64,000 nt of DNA from Cryobacterium ruanii (lineage in GTDB: Bacteria > Actinomycetota > Actinomycetes > Actinomycetales > Microbacteriaceae). A program made the position numbers and the translations under genes. Each line of letters opens with the position of its first letter. Position 1 is the first letter of the stretch. The notes below the pieces were generated by a model, which was given only the letters and a program-made list of their open reading frames with translations, was not told the DNA's origin and did not search any database. Where the stretch lies: NCBI RefSeq assembly GCF_004404055.1, contig NZ_SOHK01000009.1, positions 1-64,000 on the forward strand. Direction: 5' to 3'. This document shows, piece after piece, positions 9,500 to 18,544 of the stretch.

Positions 9500-9749
9500 T
9501 TGTTGCAAGGCGACACTTGCCGGCGATCACCCCTCGCTCCCCGAGGCACACCGCGGCGTCCCTCGCGATTTCGTCGGGCGCGAGCGTTCGGTCGGTCGGT
9601 CGGTGCAGAGAATGCTCGGACACGCCTCCGCCGCGATGACTTTGGTTGTCTACAGCGACCTCTTCGAAGACGATTTAGACGCCGTTGCAGACGCCCTCGA
9701 TAACCGCGCACTTGAAACGCGCATTGTGGGCAAACATGGCGAATTCTGA
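9500..9749 (+). pseudogene. Tyrosine recombinase (phage-type integrase) C-terminal fragment, frameshifted
   Basis: Two plus-strand frames together encode the end of an actinobacterial phage integrase. In the first frame the text AITPRSPRHTAASLAISSGA, then SVRSV, aligns with the usual PHDLRHTAASLAI...GASVKxVQ box that carries the second catalytic Arg and a His. In the second frame the text continues as SVQRMLGHASAAMTLVVYSD, then LFEDDLDAVADALD, which holds the LGH motif and the nucleophilic Tyr. The switch occurs in a (CGGT)4 run at 9589-9604; two copies instead of four would restore one frame. The N-terminal two thirds are missing. It ends about 50 bases from the 3' end of tRNA-Thr, the usual place for an integrase and its attachment site. 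Confidence 0.75.
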
Positions 9750-9800
9750 GAAACAAACCGCTGCAAAGGTTTCAGAAAAAATTTTGACCTGGGTATTTAG

Positions 9801-9876
9801 TGGAGCCGCCTGTCAGAATCGAACTGACGACCTTCTCATTACGAGTGAGATGCTCTACCAACTGAGCTAAGGCGGC
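9801..9876 (-). tRNA. tRNA-Thr (anticodon CGT)
   Basis: The minus strand folds as a full cloverleaf: acceptor GCCGCCT paired with AGGCGGC, a D arm with GCTC/GAGC and the AGTTGGTA loop, anticodon stem TCTCA/TGAGA with loop CTCGTAA giving anticodon CGT, and a T arm GTCAG/CTGAC with TTCGATT. The discriminator is T and CCA is encoded. It reads ACG threonine codons. An integrase remnant lies next to its 3' end, so it has probably served as an attachment site. Confidence 0.95.
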
Positions 9877-9922
9877 GTTACCAGAGCACCCCATAAGGCA
9901 CTCGGTGACACAGCAGCCAAGC

Positions 9923-10579
9923 CTAGTCGTTCCGGCGGGTGGTTCTGTACACCTCGGCGAATGAGGCGTTCGCTCGCCCCGATAACGGGCTCGCACCGTC
10001 ACTCTCTGCCCAGCACCGCCAGGCATGACGAATGGCGGCCACGGCCACCAGGGTGAACAGCAGGGTGCGCTGGTTCAGCCCGGCGGGATCTTCGGCGAGG
10101 ACGGTGTCGTTGGCGGGAGTGGCGGCATCCGCTCTGAAGCGCCGCTCGATGATCTGCTGCAACTCGTCTTGGAAGTCGCGCAGGGTGGCCATGCGCATGC
10201 CGAACTGGTAGGCATTCTCTTTCATGACCGTGCGGCGCGATTGGTGAATTTCGCGGTCTGCCGTGGTGCGCTGCCGGCTCTTGGAGAGCAGCACGGCCAG
10301 GTCGACGAGCGCATCGCTGCCCGGTGCGCCGACGACGAAGACTTCGATATCTTCAGCGGATGCCAGTCGCGGCGCGTCGCCGATCAGAGCGGTGTCCTAC
10401 GACGGGAAATAGTTGAAGACGGTGCGCGGCGACATGTTGGCGATCCGACTGACGTCCTCGACGGTGACGTGGTCGATACCGCGTTCGCGGGCCAGGGTCA
10501 GCACGGCATGCTGGATAGCCCGTCGTGTGGCGAGGCGTTTGCGCTCACGTAATCCGGGCGCTTCAGTTTCGATCGACAT
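9923..10579 (-). pseudogene. TetR-family regulator interrupted by an amber codon
   Basis: A 217-codon TetR repressor gene is split by a single in-frame TAG at 10397-10399. The first part encodes the HTH domain (LRERKRLATRRAIQHAVLTL, VTVEDVSRIANMSPRTVFNY), ending FPS. The frame then continues without any other stop as DTALIGDAPRLASAEDIEVF and the helical ligand domain to the end. In relatives the residue after FPS is usually Lys (FPSKEDAL), so AAG to TAG is the simplest explanation. This could be a real recent nonsense mutation or a sequencing error. It lies beside and co-directional with the TAP lipoprotein gene; no dedicated transporter is adjacent, so its target is unknown. Confidence 0.85.
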
Positions 10580-10608
10580 ACCGCAATTACTTCACAGCGT
10601 GCAAACTA

Positions 10609-12144
10609 CTAGCACTGGGGGTCGGAGGCCGGCACGATTCCGTCGACGAGATAAGAGTCGACCGCATCGTTGACGCAGGAGTTGGATTTATTGTAGGCGG
10701 TGTGACCCTCGCCGGCGTAGGTTACGAGGCTACCGCTGTCGAGTTGTTCAGCGAGCTGTTGCGCCCAGACGTAGGGGGTCGCCGGGTCGTTCGTGGTACC
10801 GACGACCAGGATGGGTGCTGCGCCGGCAGCATGGATCTCGCTGCGTTCGCCGATGAATTTATAGGGCCAATTGGCGCAGCCGATGTCGCCGAAACTCATG
10901 AATTTGCCGATCACGGGGGCTGCAGCCTCAAGCTCCGCGGCTTGGGCACGCATCAGGGTCGGGTCGGCATTGTAGGCGTAGTCGATGCAGTTGATGGCCA
11001 TGAACGACTCGGTCGAGTTGTCGGAGTAGTTGCCGTCGTCGTCGCGACCGTTGTAGGCGTCGGCGAACTGAAAAGCGGCCTCGGCGCTACCGTGCAGTAC
11101 GGAGTCCAGCATGGTGCTCAGTTGCGGCCAGGCAGTCGCTTGGTACAGCGGGTAGATGATCGCGGTGAGCAGTGCATTTCCGCCCAGCTGTCGGCCATCA
11201 GTGGCCGTGATGGGGCTATTGTCAACCGATTCCAGCAGTGCGCCGATCGTGGCCATGGCACTGTCGACGCTGCCGCGGAACGGGCAGTCCTCGCCCGCCA
11301 GGCAGTCCGTGAGGTAGGCCCGCAGGGCATTCTCGAAGCCCACCGCCTGGGTCTTGGTCACCTCGAAGTTGCTTGTCGAGGGGTCGACGGCGCCATCCAG
11401 CACGAGGCGGCCGACCTTCTCGGGAAAGAGTTTGGCGTAGGTAGCCCCGAGGTAGGTGCCGTAGGAGAAGCCCAGGTAGTTCAGGTGGGTGTCGCCGAGC
11501 ACGGCGCGCAGCAGGTCCAGATCGCGGGCGGCGCTCTGAGTGTCGACCGTGCCGAGCAGCGGCCCGGTCTGCTCGGCGCAGGCCGCTGCGAATGCGTCGG
11601 AAGATGCTGCGAGTTCGGCGATCCAGGCGTCTGTGCCGCGTTCGGCCGATGTCAGTCCGTAGATATATTCGTCCATATCGGCCGAGTCGTAACAGGAAAC
11701 CGCCGAGGAGCGGCCGACTCCCCGTGGGTCGAAACCGACGACATCGAAGCTCGCCTGCAGGGTGGCGTCGGTGGCGAAGTCGAGGGAATCCTTGATGAAG
11801 TCATAGCCGGAACCGCCCGGCCCGCCGGGATTCACCAGTAGCGATCCGACCCGGTCGCCGCCGGTGGCAACGTGGCGAACCAGGGCAAGCGACACGTCGC
11901 CGGCAGCCGGGTCGGCATAGTCGAGTGGGGCGGTGGCTTCAGTGCACTGCAGGCCGTCGCCGCAATCGTCCCACTGCAGAACCTGGCTATAGAACGGGTC
12001 GAGGTCATTCGACACCTGCTCATTAGTGGGGGTGGACTCGGCGGGGCCGGCATCCGTCGAGAATAGGGCGGCGCATCCGCTGAGAGCGAGTGTGATGGCC
12101 ACGGCTGCGGCCGTGGCGCTGAGGGCACGGAAGTTGCGGTTCAA
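10609..12144 (-). CDS. Exported alpha/beta-hydrolase lipoprotein, TAP (tripeptidyl aminopeptidase)-like
   Basis: 511 residues from a TTG start preceded by AAGAGGA; upstream in-frame sequence lacks a sensible signal. The N-terminus RALSATAAAVAITLALSGC is a lipoprotein signal peptide with lipobox LSGC. The nucleophile elbow is LGFSYGTYLGATYA (Ser about residue 224). A C-terminal TAP-like segment follows, with VGTTNDPATP (acid) and GEGHTAY (His). The VNPGGPGGSG oxyanion-loop region is typical of the SCO7095/Caeseanbacterial proteinase group of exported peptidases or esterases in actinobacteria. It should sit on the outer face of the membrane and trim peptides or esters. It is about 76 bases downstream of holB on the same strand. 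Confidence 0.88.
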   Translation of the reverse strand: MNRNFRALSATAAAVAITLALSGCAALFSTDAGPAESTPTNEQVSNDLDPFYSQVLQWDDCGDGLQCTEATAPLDYADPAAGDVSLALVRHVATGGDRVGSLLVNPGGPGGSGYDFIKDSLDFATDATLQASFDVVGFDPRGVGRSSAVSCYDSADMDEYIYGLTSAERGTDAWIAELAASSDAFAAACAEQTGPLLGTVDTQSAARDLDLLRAVLGDTHLNYLGFSYGTYLGATYAKLFPEKVGRLVLDGAVDPSTSNFEVTKTQAVGFENALRAYLTDCLAGEDCPFRGSVDSAMATIGALLESVDNSPITATDGRQLGGNALLTAIIYPLYQATAWPQLSTMLDSVLHGSAEAAFQFADAYNGRDDDGNYSDNSTESFMAINCIDYAYNADPTLMRAQAAELEAAAPVIGKFMSFGDIGCANWPYKFIGERSEIHAAGAAPILVVGTTNDPATPYVWAQQLAEQLDSGSLVTYAGEGHTAYNKSNSCVNDAVDSYLVDGIVPASDPQC

Positions 12145-12220
12145 CGGGTTCCTCTTTCGTGGCGTCGAGCGGATGCTGCCCCTCAGGCTACCCAAGGCGG
12201 CTGGGAGTCGGTGGGTGACG

Positions 12221-13393
12221 TCATTTTGGGCGGCGGATCGCCGAGACGAGCATCGCCTCGAGGGCGAGGGCCGGAGCAACATTTCCCTGGATGCGCTGGC
12301 GGGCAAGGGCGATCGCATCCATCGTGGCGACGGTCGCGGCGGGGGCGCTGGCCAGGCTTGCGGTGCGCAGCTCGGCGAGCAGTTCGAGGTTGATCACGGC
12401 CTGTTCGCGGCCGAGCTGCACCATCATCACATCCCGGTAGAGCGAGGCGAGGTCGACCAGGATGCGGTCGATGCCGTCGCGCAGGCTGCGCACCGCCCGG
12501 CGTTTCTGGTCATCTTCGAGGGCTTTGATCTGACTGCGCAGCCCCGGCGGAACCGACTGCCCGGCCTCGACACCGAGTGACCGCAGCATGCCGTCGCGCT
12601 CGGCGGCATCGAGCTCCAGGGTGATGGCTTTCGCGTCGTCACCGGCGATGGCGAGCAGCCGGGCGGCCGCGTTCACGGCCGATGACACCGAGCGGATGCC
12701 CAGGGCGGTGCGCAGGGTCTCCTCGCGTCGTGCCCGCGCGTCGACATTGGTCGCGAGTCGCCGGGCCATGCCGATGTGGCTCTGCGCGAGGCGTGCGCTG
12801 AGTTCGGCAACGACCGGGTCGACGCCATTACGCTGCACGAGCAAGTCGGCGACATCGGCCACGCTTGGCACGCGCAGGCGCACGGTGCGCACACGTGAGC
12901 GGATAGTGGGGAGCAGATCGGCCTCGCTCGGTGCGCACAGGATCCAGACGGTGCGGTCGGGCGGCTCTTCGAGGGCTTTCAGCAGAACATTGGAAGTGCG
13001 CTCGACCATGCGGTCGGCGTCCTCGACGACGATGACCCGGTAGCGACCGACCGAGGGCGAGTATTGCGATCGGGCGACGGCCTCCTTGACAGATTCCATC
13101 TTGATGATGACGCCCTCGGTGGTGAGCACGCTGAGATCGGGGTGAGTGCGCGCGTCGACCTGCCGAGCGGCCGCGAGGTCTTCGGCGGGCGTGCCAGGGC
13201 TGAGCAGGGCTGCCGCGAAGGCGAAGGCGAGGTTGGAGCGACCGGAACCGGGTGGCCCGGTGATGAGCCAGGCGTGTGTCATGGAGGTGGACTCGGCGGT
13301 GGTGCTATCGAGGGCACCGGGCACCCGCTGTGACGCTGCCCGAAAAATGGCGATCGCGTCGGCCTGTCCCGTTAGGTTGTCCCACACTGCCAT
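12221..13393 (-). CDS. holB: DNA polymerase III subunit delta'
   Basis: 390 residues from the ATG giving MAVWDNLTGQADAI. This N-terminus, the nucleotide-binding loop ITGPPGSGRSNLAFAFA (about residues 43-58; Arg replaces the usual Lys, common in delta'), VVEDADRMVERTSNVLLKAL (Walker B) and LEEPPDRTVWILCAPS, SRVRTV sensor region are all of the clamp-loader delta' type. It is part of the complex that loads the sliding clamp. It follows tmk on the same strand with a gap of about 125 bases, the order usual in actinobacteria. No clear Shine-Dalgarno precedes the start. Confidence 0.93.
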   Translation of the reverse strand: MAVWDNLTGQADAIAIFRAASQRVPGALDSTTAESTSMTHAWLITGPPGSGRSNLAFAFAAALLSPGTPAEDLAAARQVDARTHPDLSVLTTEGVIIKMESVKEAVARSQYSPSVGRYRVIVVEDADRMVERTSNVLLKALEEPPDRTVWILCAPSEADLLPTIRSRVRTVRLRVPSVADVADLLVQRNGVDPVVAELSARLAQSHIGMARRLATNVDARARREETLRTALGIRSVSSAVNAAARLLAIAGDDAKAITLELDAAERDGMLRSLGVEAGQSVPPGLRSQIKALEDDQKRRAVRSLRDGIDRILVDLASLYRDVMMVQLGREQAVINLELLAELRTASLASAPAATVATMDAIALARQRIQGNVAPALALEAMLVSAIRRPK

Positions 13394-13517
13394 GACACAA
13401 GGGTAACCCGCCCCGCCGACAGGCCGCGTCGTGAGTGCACGACCGTGCGGGCCGTGGGCCCGATCCACGCCCGGCCCCACGCACGGTGGGCCGGTTGCGC
13501 AAGGTGGGCCCGGAGCG

Positions 13518-14135
13518 CTAGAGGAGCGGCGCCACCCGGGCGCGAATGACGGCGGCGATCTCGGCGGCGGGGCCGGCAGCATCCACTACCAGGAACCGGT
13601 CGGGCTCGGCGGCGGCCAGTTCGAGGAACGAGGCGCGTACGCGGGCGTGAAAATCGTTCTTTTCGGCTTCGAGGCGATCGAAGACCTTGTCGTCAGCGTC
13701 GAGCCGTGCCCTCGCTGTGACCTCGTCGAGATCGAGCAACACGGTCAGGTCGGGCAGCAGTCCTTCGGCGGCCCAGAGCGACAGGTCGCGCACCTCGGTG
13801 GCGCCAAGGACACGTCCGGCTCCCTGGTAGGCCACGGAGGAATCCAGGTAGCGGTCCTGCACGATCACGTCGCCGCGGGCGAGTGCCGGCCGCAACTTGG
13901 TGCCGACGTGCTGGGCGCGGTCTGCGGCGTAGAGCAGCGCCTCGGCGCGCGGGTCGACCTCGCCTCGGTGGTGCAGCACGATCTGGCGGATCTCAACGCC
14001 GACATCGGTTCCACCGGGCTCGCGGGTGCGCACGACGGTGCGCCCCCGCTCTTCGAGCCAGTCGGTGAGCAACTGCGCCTGCGTGGTCTTGCCCGATCCG
14101 TCGCCGCCCTCGAGGGTAATGAACAGACCGGTCAC
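13518..14135 (-). CDS. tmk: dTMP kinase
   Basis: 205 residues, complete. The P-loop is FITLEGGDGSGKTTQAQLL near the N-terminus. The DR(Y) motif appears in VIVQDRYLDSSVAYQGAGR, which binds the nucleotide monophosphate, and TREPGG provides another phosphate contact. It phosphorylates dTMP to dTDP for dTTP synthesis. The GTG start overlaps the topA stop as GTGA, so it is translationally coupled to topA; holB follows. Confidence 0.95.
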   Translation of the reverse strand: MTGLFITLEGGDGSGKTTQAQLLTDWLEERGRTVVRTREPGGTDVGVEIRQIVLHHRGEVDPRAEALLYAADRAQHVGTKLRPALARGDVIVQDRYLDSSVAYQGAGRVLGATEVRDLSLWAAEGLLPDLTVLLDLDEVTARARLDADDKVFDRLEAEKNDFHARVRASFLELAAAEPDRFLVVDAAGPAAEIAAVIRARVAPLL

Positions 14136-17100
14136 GAGGCCTTCGGCGCGATCATTGTTGCCGCAGCGGATTCGGCGGCCGAACTGGCAGGCTTCTTGGC
14201 CGCGGGCTTCTTGACCGCGGCTTTCTTTACCGGCACGGATGCCGTGCCGGACAACGCGGCCTTCGCTGCCGCATTCGCGGCCCGGGTAGCAGCCGCCTTT
14301 TTGGCCGTGGCCGCCTTGGCTGCTGCAGTCGGCACCTTGCGCACGGCGGGCTTCTTCACGGCCGGCTTCTTCACGGCCGGCTTCTTGACGGCGGCCTTCT
14401 TGGCCGGTGCTTTCTTGGGCGGCGCGGCCGGCCCCTTGGCCCGCTTGTCGGCGAGCAGCTGCACGGCCCGGTCGAAGTCGATCTCCTCGATGTCCTCCGA
14501 CTTCGGAATCGTTGCATTTGTGACCCCGTCGGTCACATACGCGCCGAACCGGCCGTCCTTGATCTTGATCGCCTTCCCGCTTTCGGGGTCGGGCGCTTCG
14601 AATTCTTTCAGAGCGCTCGACGCCCGGCGGGCACCGTACTTGGGCTGCGCATAAAGCTCGATCGCGCCCGGCAGATCGATGTCGAAGATCTGGTCTTCGC
14701 TCGTGAGCGACCGGGTGTCGATGCCCTTCTTCAGGTACGGGCCGAACTTGCCGTTCTGAGCCAGAATCTCCGTGCCGGTCTCCGGGTCGAGTCCGACGAC
14801 GCGCGGCAAGGCCAGCAGGCGCAAAGCCATTTCTAGGTCGACCGTGGCCAGGTCCATTGACTTGAAAATGGATGCCGTGCGCGGCTTGTCCGCAACCGCC
14901 ACCTTTTTCAAGGCCGGCTTGCGCTTCGGCTTGGTCACGGTGACCTCGCCGGTGGCCGGGTCGATCGTCTCAACCGGGGCTGCCTTGACGACCGGCACGA
15001 TGGGTTCGGCCGGTGCCGGCGCGAGCTCGGTGACGTACGGCCCAAAACGACCGTCCTTTGCGACGATCTCCTTACCGTTCTCCGGATTGACGCCGATCAC
15101 GCGGTCGGTGACGATCGGGGCATCGATGAGCTCCCGGGCCCTGGTCGCGGTCAGTTCGTCGGGGGCGAGTTCCGGCGGGATGTTGACGCGGCGGAGCGGG
15201 GCATCCGCTGCGGCTTCGGGGTCGATGACCTCGAGGTAGGGGCCGTACTTGCCGATGCGCAGGGTGATGTCGTCGCTGATGGTGACGGAGTTGATCACGC
15301 GTGGGTCGATCTCACCGAGGTTGTCGATGACCTGGCGCAGGCCGCGGTGCTTGTCGCTGCCGAAGTAGAAGCTGTTGAGCCAGTCCAGGCGGTTGGCTTC
15401 ACCGCCGGCGATGCGGTCGAGGTCGTCCTCCATCTCGGCGGTGAAATCGTATTCGACCAGGTCGCCGAAGAATTCTTCGAGCAGGCGCACGACCGAGAAC
15501 GCGATCCAGTTGGGCACCAGCGACTGGCCGCGCGGCGTGACATAGCCACGCTCGGTGATGGTCGAGATGATCGAGGCGAAGGTCGACGGCCGGCCGATGC
15601 CGAGCTCTTCGAGCTTCTTCACCAGGCTGGCCTCGGTGTAGCGGGCAGCCGGAGTCGTCTCGTGGCCCTTGGCTTCGAGGTCGAGCAGCGCCAGTTTCTG
15701 GCCCTCCTCGAGCGGGGGCAGCTTCGACTCGGTCGCGTCCGTCGACGCGTTGCGCTCCTCGTCCTTCGACTCCTCGTAGGCGAGCATGAAACCGCGGAAG
15801 GTGATGACGGTTCCGCTGGCCGAGAATTCGGCGAGCGCGCCCGACGCGAACGGATGCTCCGACGTACCGGTCGGACCGGCCGCGATCGTGACCGACGCGG
15901 TCGAGCCGGTGGCATCCTTCATCTGCGAGGCGACGGTGCGCTTCCAGATCAGGTCGTAGAGCTTGAAATCGTTGCCACGTAGACTCGCGGCGAGAGAGGC
16001 CGGGGTGCGAAAGGTATCGCCAGAAGGCCGAATGGCTTCGTGCGCCTCCTGCGCATTTTTGCTCTTGCCCTTGTAAGCGCGCGGGGCATCCGGGATCGTC
16101 TCGGCACCATAGAGCGCCGCTGCCTGGGTGCGGGCGGCGGTGAGGGCCTGCTGCCCGAGCGACGGCGAGTCGGTACGCATATAGGTGATGTACCCGTTTT
16201 CGTACAACGACTGGGCAACACTCATGGTCTGGCGGGCGGTGAACCGCAGCTTGCGCGCCGCTTCCTGCTGCAGTGTCGACGTCGTGAACGGCGCGGCGGG
16301 GCTGCGACGGTACGGCTTGGAGGTGACCCTGGTGACCTCGAGTTTCACACCCGGTCTCTGCAGCGCCGTGGTCAGCGCGTGCGCGGCAGCGGCGTCGAGG
16401 GTGATGGCCTTCACGGTGGGCTTCAGCGCACCGGAGTCGTCGAAGTCGCCACCGGTGGCAATACGCTCACCGTTCAGGCGCACGAGCTTCGCGTCGAACG
16501 CCTGGTCGGTTTCCGAAGCGGATGCCGCCAGTCGCGCCAGCAGATCCCAGTAGCCGGCGGAGACGAACGCGAGGCGCTCCTTCTCCCGGTCGACGACGAG
16601 GCGGGTCGCGGCGCTCTGCACGCGGCCAGCGGACAGGCCGGGGCCGACCTTACGCCACAGCACCGGGGAAATCTCGTAGCCGTAGATGCGGTCAAGGATT
16701 CGGCGGGTCTCCTGCGCATCGACGAGGGCGGTGTCGAGGTCGCGGGTGTTGTCCTTGGCGGCGAGGATGGCGTCTTTGGTGATCTCGTGGAACACCATGC
16801 GCTTAACCGGAACCTTGGGCTGCAAGACCTGCAGAAGGTGCCAGGCAATGGCCTCGCCCTCGCGGTCCTCATCAGTTGCGAGCAAGAGTTCGTTCGCATT
16901 TTTGAGGGCCCGCTTGAGTTCGCTGACGGTTTTCTTCTTGGCATCGGACACCACGTAGTACGGTTCAAAACCGTTGTCGACGTCGACCGAGAACCGGCCG
17001 AGCGCACCCTTCTTCAGCTCAGGCGGCAGGTTCTTCGGCTCGATCAGATCGCGAATGTGACCAACCGAAGACAAAACTTCATAGCCATCGCCGAGATACG

Positions 17101-17161
17101 CGGCAATCGACTTCATCTTGGTCGGTGATTCAACAATGACCAGCTTCTTAGTGCCTGGCAC
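14132..17161 (-). CDS. topA: DNA topoisomerase I
   Basis: 1009 residues from a GTG (VPGTKKLVIVESPTKMKSIA) with GAGGAG four bases upstream; the frame is open for 35 more codons but these look non-coding. A TOPRIM domain opens the protein (LATDEDREGEAIAWHLLQ). The nucleophilic Tyr lies in YITYMRTDSPSLG near residue 324. The C-terminal third has several repeats of the type FGPYV plus LPKEL-like strands found in actinobacterial enzymes that lack zinc fingers. The last 100 residues are a Lys/Ala/Pro-rich tail with AVKKP repeats that should bind DNA. It relaxes negative supercoils. First gene of the topA-tmk-holB block. Confidence 0.96.
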   Translation of the reverse strand: MPGTKKLVIVESPTKMKSIAAYLGDGYEVLSSVGHIRDLIEPKNLPPELKKGALGRFSVDVDNGFEPYYVVSDAKKKTVSELKRALKNANELLLATDEDREGEAIAWHLLQVLQPKVPVKRMVFHEITKDAILAAKDNTRDLDTALVDAQETRRILDRIYGYEISPVLWRKVGPGLSAGRVQSAATRLVVDREKERLAFVSAGYWDLLARLAASASETDQAFDAKLVRLNGERIATGGDFDDSGALKPTVKAITLDAAAAHALTTALQRPGVKLEVTRVTSKPYRRSPAAPFTTSTLQQEAARKLRFTARQTMSVAQSLYENGYITYMRTDSPSLGQQALTAARTQAAALYGAETIPDAPRAYKGKSKNAQEAHEAIRPSGDTFRTPASLAASLRGNDFKLYDLIWKRTVASQMKDATGSTASVTIAAGPTGTSEHPFASGALAEFSASGTVITFRGFMLAYEESKDEERNASTDATESKLPPLEEGQKLALLDLEAKGHETTPAARYTEASLVKKLEELGIGRPSTFASIISTITERGYVTPRGQSLVPNWIAFSVVRLLEEFFGDLVEYDFTAEMEDDLDRIAGGEANRLDWLNSFYFGSDKHRGLRQVIDNLGEIDPRVINSVTISDDITLRIGKYGPYLEVIDPEAAADAPLRRVNIPPELAPDELTATRARELIDAPIVTDRVIGVNPENGKEIVAKDGRFGPYVTELAPAPAEPIVPVVKAAPVETIDPATGEVTVTKPKRKPALKKVAVADKPRTASIFKSMDLATVDLEMALRLLALPRVVGLDPETGTEILAQNGKFGPYLKKGIDTRSLTSEDQIFDIDLPGAIELYAQPKYGARRASSALKEFEAPDPESGKAIKIKDGRFGAYVTDGVTNATIPKSEDIEEIDFDRAVQLLADKRAKGPAAPPKKAPAKKAAVKKPAVKKPAVKKPAVRKVPTAAAKAATAKKAAATRAANAAAKAALSGTASVPVKKAAVKKPAAKKPASSAAESAAATMIAPKAS

Positions 17162-17368
17162 CAGACTCCTCTTTATACGTAGTGACCGCATGATGGGCCA
17201 AAGCACACCATACACACCGGAATGGAGTGCCCGCCTAATCGACAGGCGCTCTCCGGCGCGTCCCACTCGTACACACGGCGCTCCCAGCCATCGCCCAGTT
17301 CGCTCAGAGCACGCACGACAACAATCCCAAACCCTTGCTGTTTGCCCGCCTAAGTGCAGAATGGTCCC

Positions 17369-17605
17369 ATGGGTACAATGACGGCCACATACACCGCGAA
17401 GTTGACGGACGGCCCACTTCAGGGCAAGACAATCACGACAGCCTTCCTCGATTCGGGTGATCCGCAGCCCCGTATCGAGATTCCGGCCGACTCCGGCAAG
17501 CGCTATCTCTACGCGCGAGGCGCGGGCCTGGAGTTCGAGGGTTCCAACTCCCCCGGTCGCCCGAGCGCGGTCGAGTACCGCTACCTCGAGGCGCTCCTCT
17601 CCTAG
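17369..17605 (+). CDS. Small conserved-looking hypothetical protein
   Basis: 78 residues from MGTMTATYTAKLTDG (a second ATG lies three codons later). No family recognised. The sequence alternates short beta-like segments (TATYTAKL, KTITTAFL, YLYARGAGLEF) with a Pro/Ser-rich turn and an acidic start, suggesting a small beta protein. Codon use has the strong third-position GC of the flanking genes, and the opposite strand and other frames are shorter, which supports coding. It is the only plus-strand gene between topA and the Tad locus. Function unknown. Confidence 0.6.
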   Translation: MGTMTATYTAKLTDGPLQGKTITTAFLDSGDPQPRIEIPADSGKRYLYARGAGLEFEGSNSPGRPSAVEYRYLEALLS

Positions 17606-17662
17606 GGCGGTTTCGTGATTGACGTTTGGCGCGTCGATCAGTTCAGTGTGCCTGTGGATAGC

Positions 17663-18535
17663 TTAGAAAAGCGATTTTGCGATTCCTAGCACCGCAGGCG
17701 TGAGAAGAACGATGAATAGCACCGGCAGAATGCAGAAGACGAGTGGGAAAAGAACTTTGACGGGTACCTTCATCGCTTTCTCCTCGGCGCGTTGGCGGCG
17801 TCGCATACGCAGTTCCCCGGCTTGGACACGCAGTACGTTGGCAATCGCGATGCCGTAGGTGTCTGCTTGGATCACGGCCCTCGTAAAGCGTCTCAGGTCC
17901 GGTGACGAGGTGCGATCACTGAAGGCCTGATATGCATCTTTCCGTGACTGGCCAATGCTCATGTCCTGCAGGGTCCGGATGAATTCCTCGGCGAGGGGCC
18001 CCTTACCGTTGGTTGCAGCTTTGGCCATGGCGGCTTCGAATCCGACGCCAGCCTCGACGGCTATGGTCATTTGGTCGAGCGTGTCGGCCAGAGCATTCTG
18101 GATTTTCTGCTGCCGTTCCTGTCCCCGGCTGTGAATGAGGAGGTCGGGAACGAAGAAGCATAGGAGCACGAGGAAACTTCCGAGCACGAATCGCACTGGT
18201 ACCGGATCGGCGCCGATCCACAGGGTGGCCAGCAGCAGCCCGGCCGCTGCCAGAATCGGTTTTGCGATGAGAAGCTTGTCAATGGTCCATGCCGGTGGGC
18301 GACCGGCCAGCACGAGGCGGCGCTCGAGCATCCCGATGTACCCCTTCGGGATGAACTCGCGGCCGTGTCCTGTGACCGGTCGTGGAGCGGCGAGCAGGCC
18401 GTGCCCGACCGTTGTGGCCGGGTCGACGATGTCGGTAACGATTTGCGGTCGACGACCGCTGACGAGAAATCCGATTAGCGCCCCGAATCCGCCGGCAACG
18501 GCCAGGGAAGCGGCAATGACTATGAGTGAGGGCAT
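17663..18535 (-). CDS. tadC: Tad locus A: TadC, type II secretion F-domain protein
   Basis: 290 residues. An N-terminal membrane helix is followed by the T2SS F domain: two cytoplasmic helical parts around residues 135-230 (QNALADTLDQMTIAVEAGVG, RRFTRAVIQADTYGIAIANV) and C-terminal membrane helices (VPVKVLFPLVFCILPVLFIV). It should form the inner-membrane platform with TadB for Flp pilus assembly. It is the last gene of the locus, nine bases after tadB. Confidence 0.9.
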   Translation of the reverse strand: MPSLIVIAASLAVAGGFGALIGFLVSGRRPQIVTDIVDPATTVGHGLLAAPRPVTGHGREFIPKGYIGMLERRLVLAGRPPAWTIDKLLIAKPILAAAGLLLATLWIGADPVPVRFVLGSFLVLLCFFVPDLLIHSRGQERQQKIQNALADTLDQMTIAVEAGVGFEAAMAKAATNGKGPLAEEFIRTLQDMSIGQSRKDAYQAFSDRTSSPDLRRFTRAVIQADTYGIAIANVLRVQAGELRMRRRQRAEEKAMKVPVKVLFPLVFCILPVLFIVLLTPAVLGIAKSLF

Positions 18536-18544
18536 TATGTTCTC

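Noticed and set aside
9772..10026. Minus-strand frame containing ALAQLVEHLTRNEKVVSSIL
   Set aside because: This is the translation of the tRNA-Thr gene, a well-known false protein.
12145..12318. N-terminal extension of the TAP lipoprotein
   Set aside because: The signal peptide and Shine-Dalgarno place the start at the TTG; the extension is Arg/Ser-rich and would bury the signal peptide.
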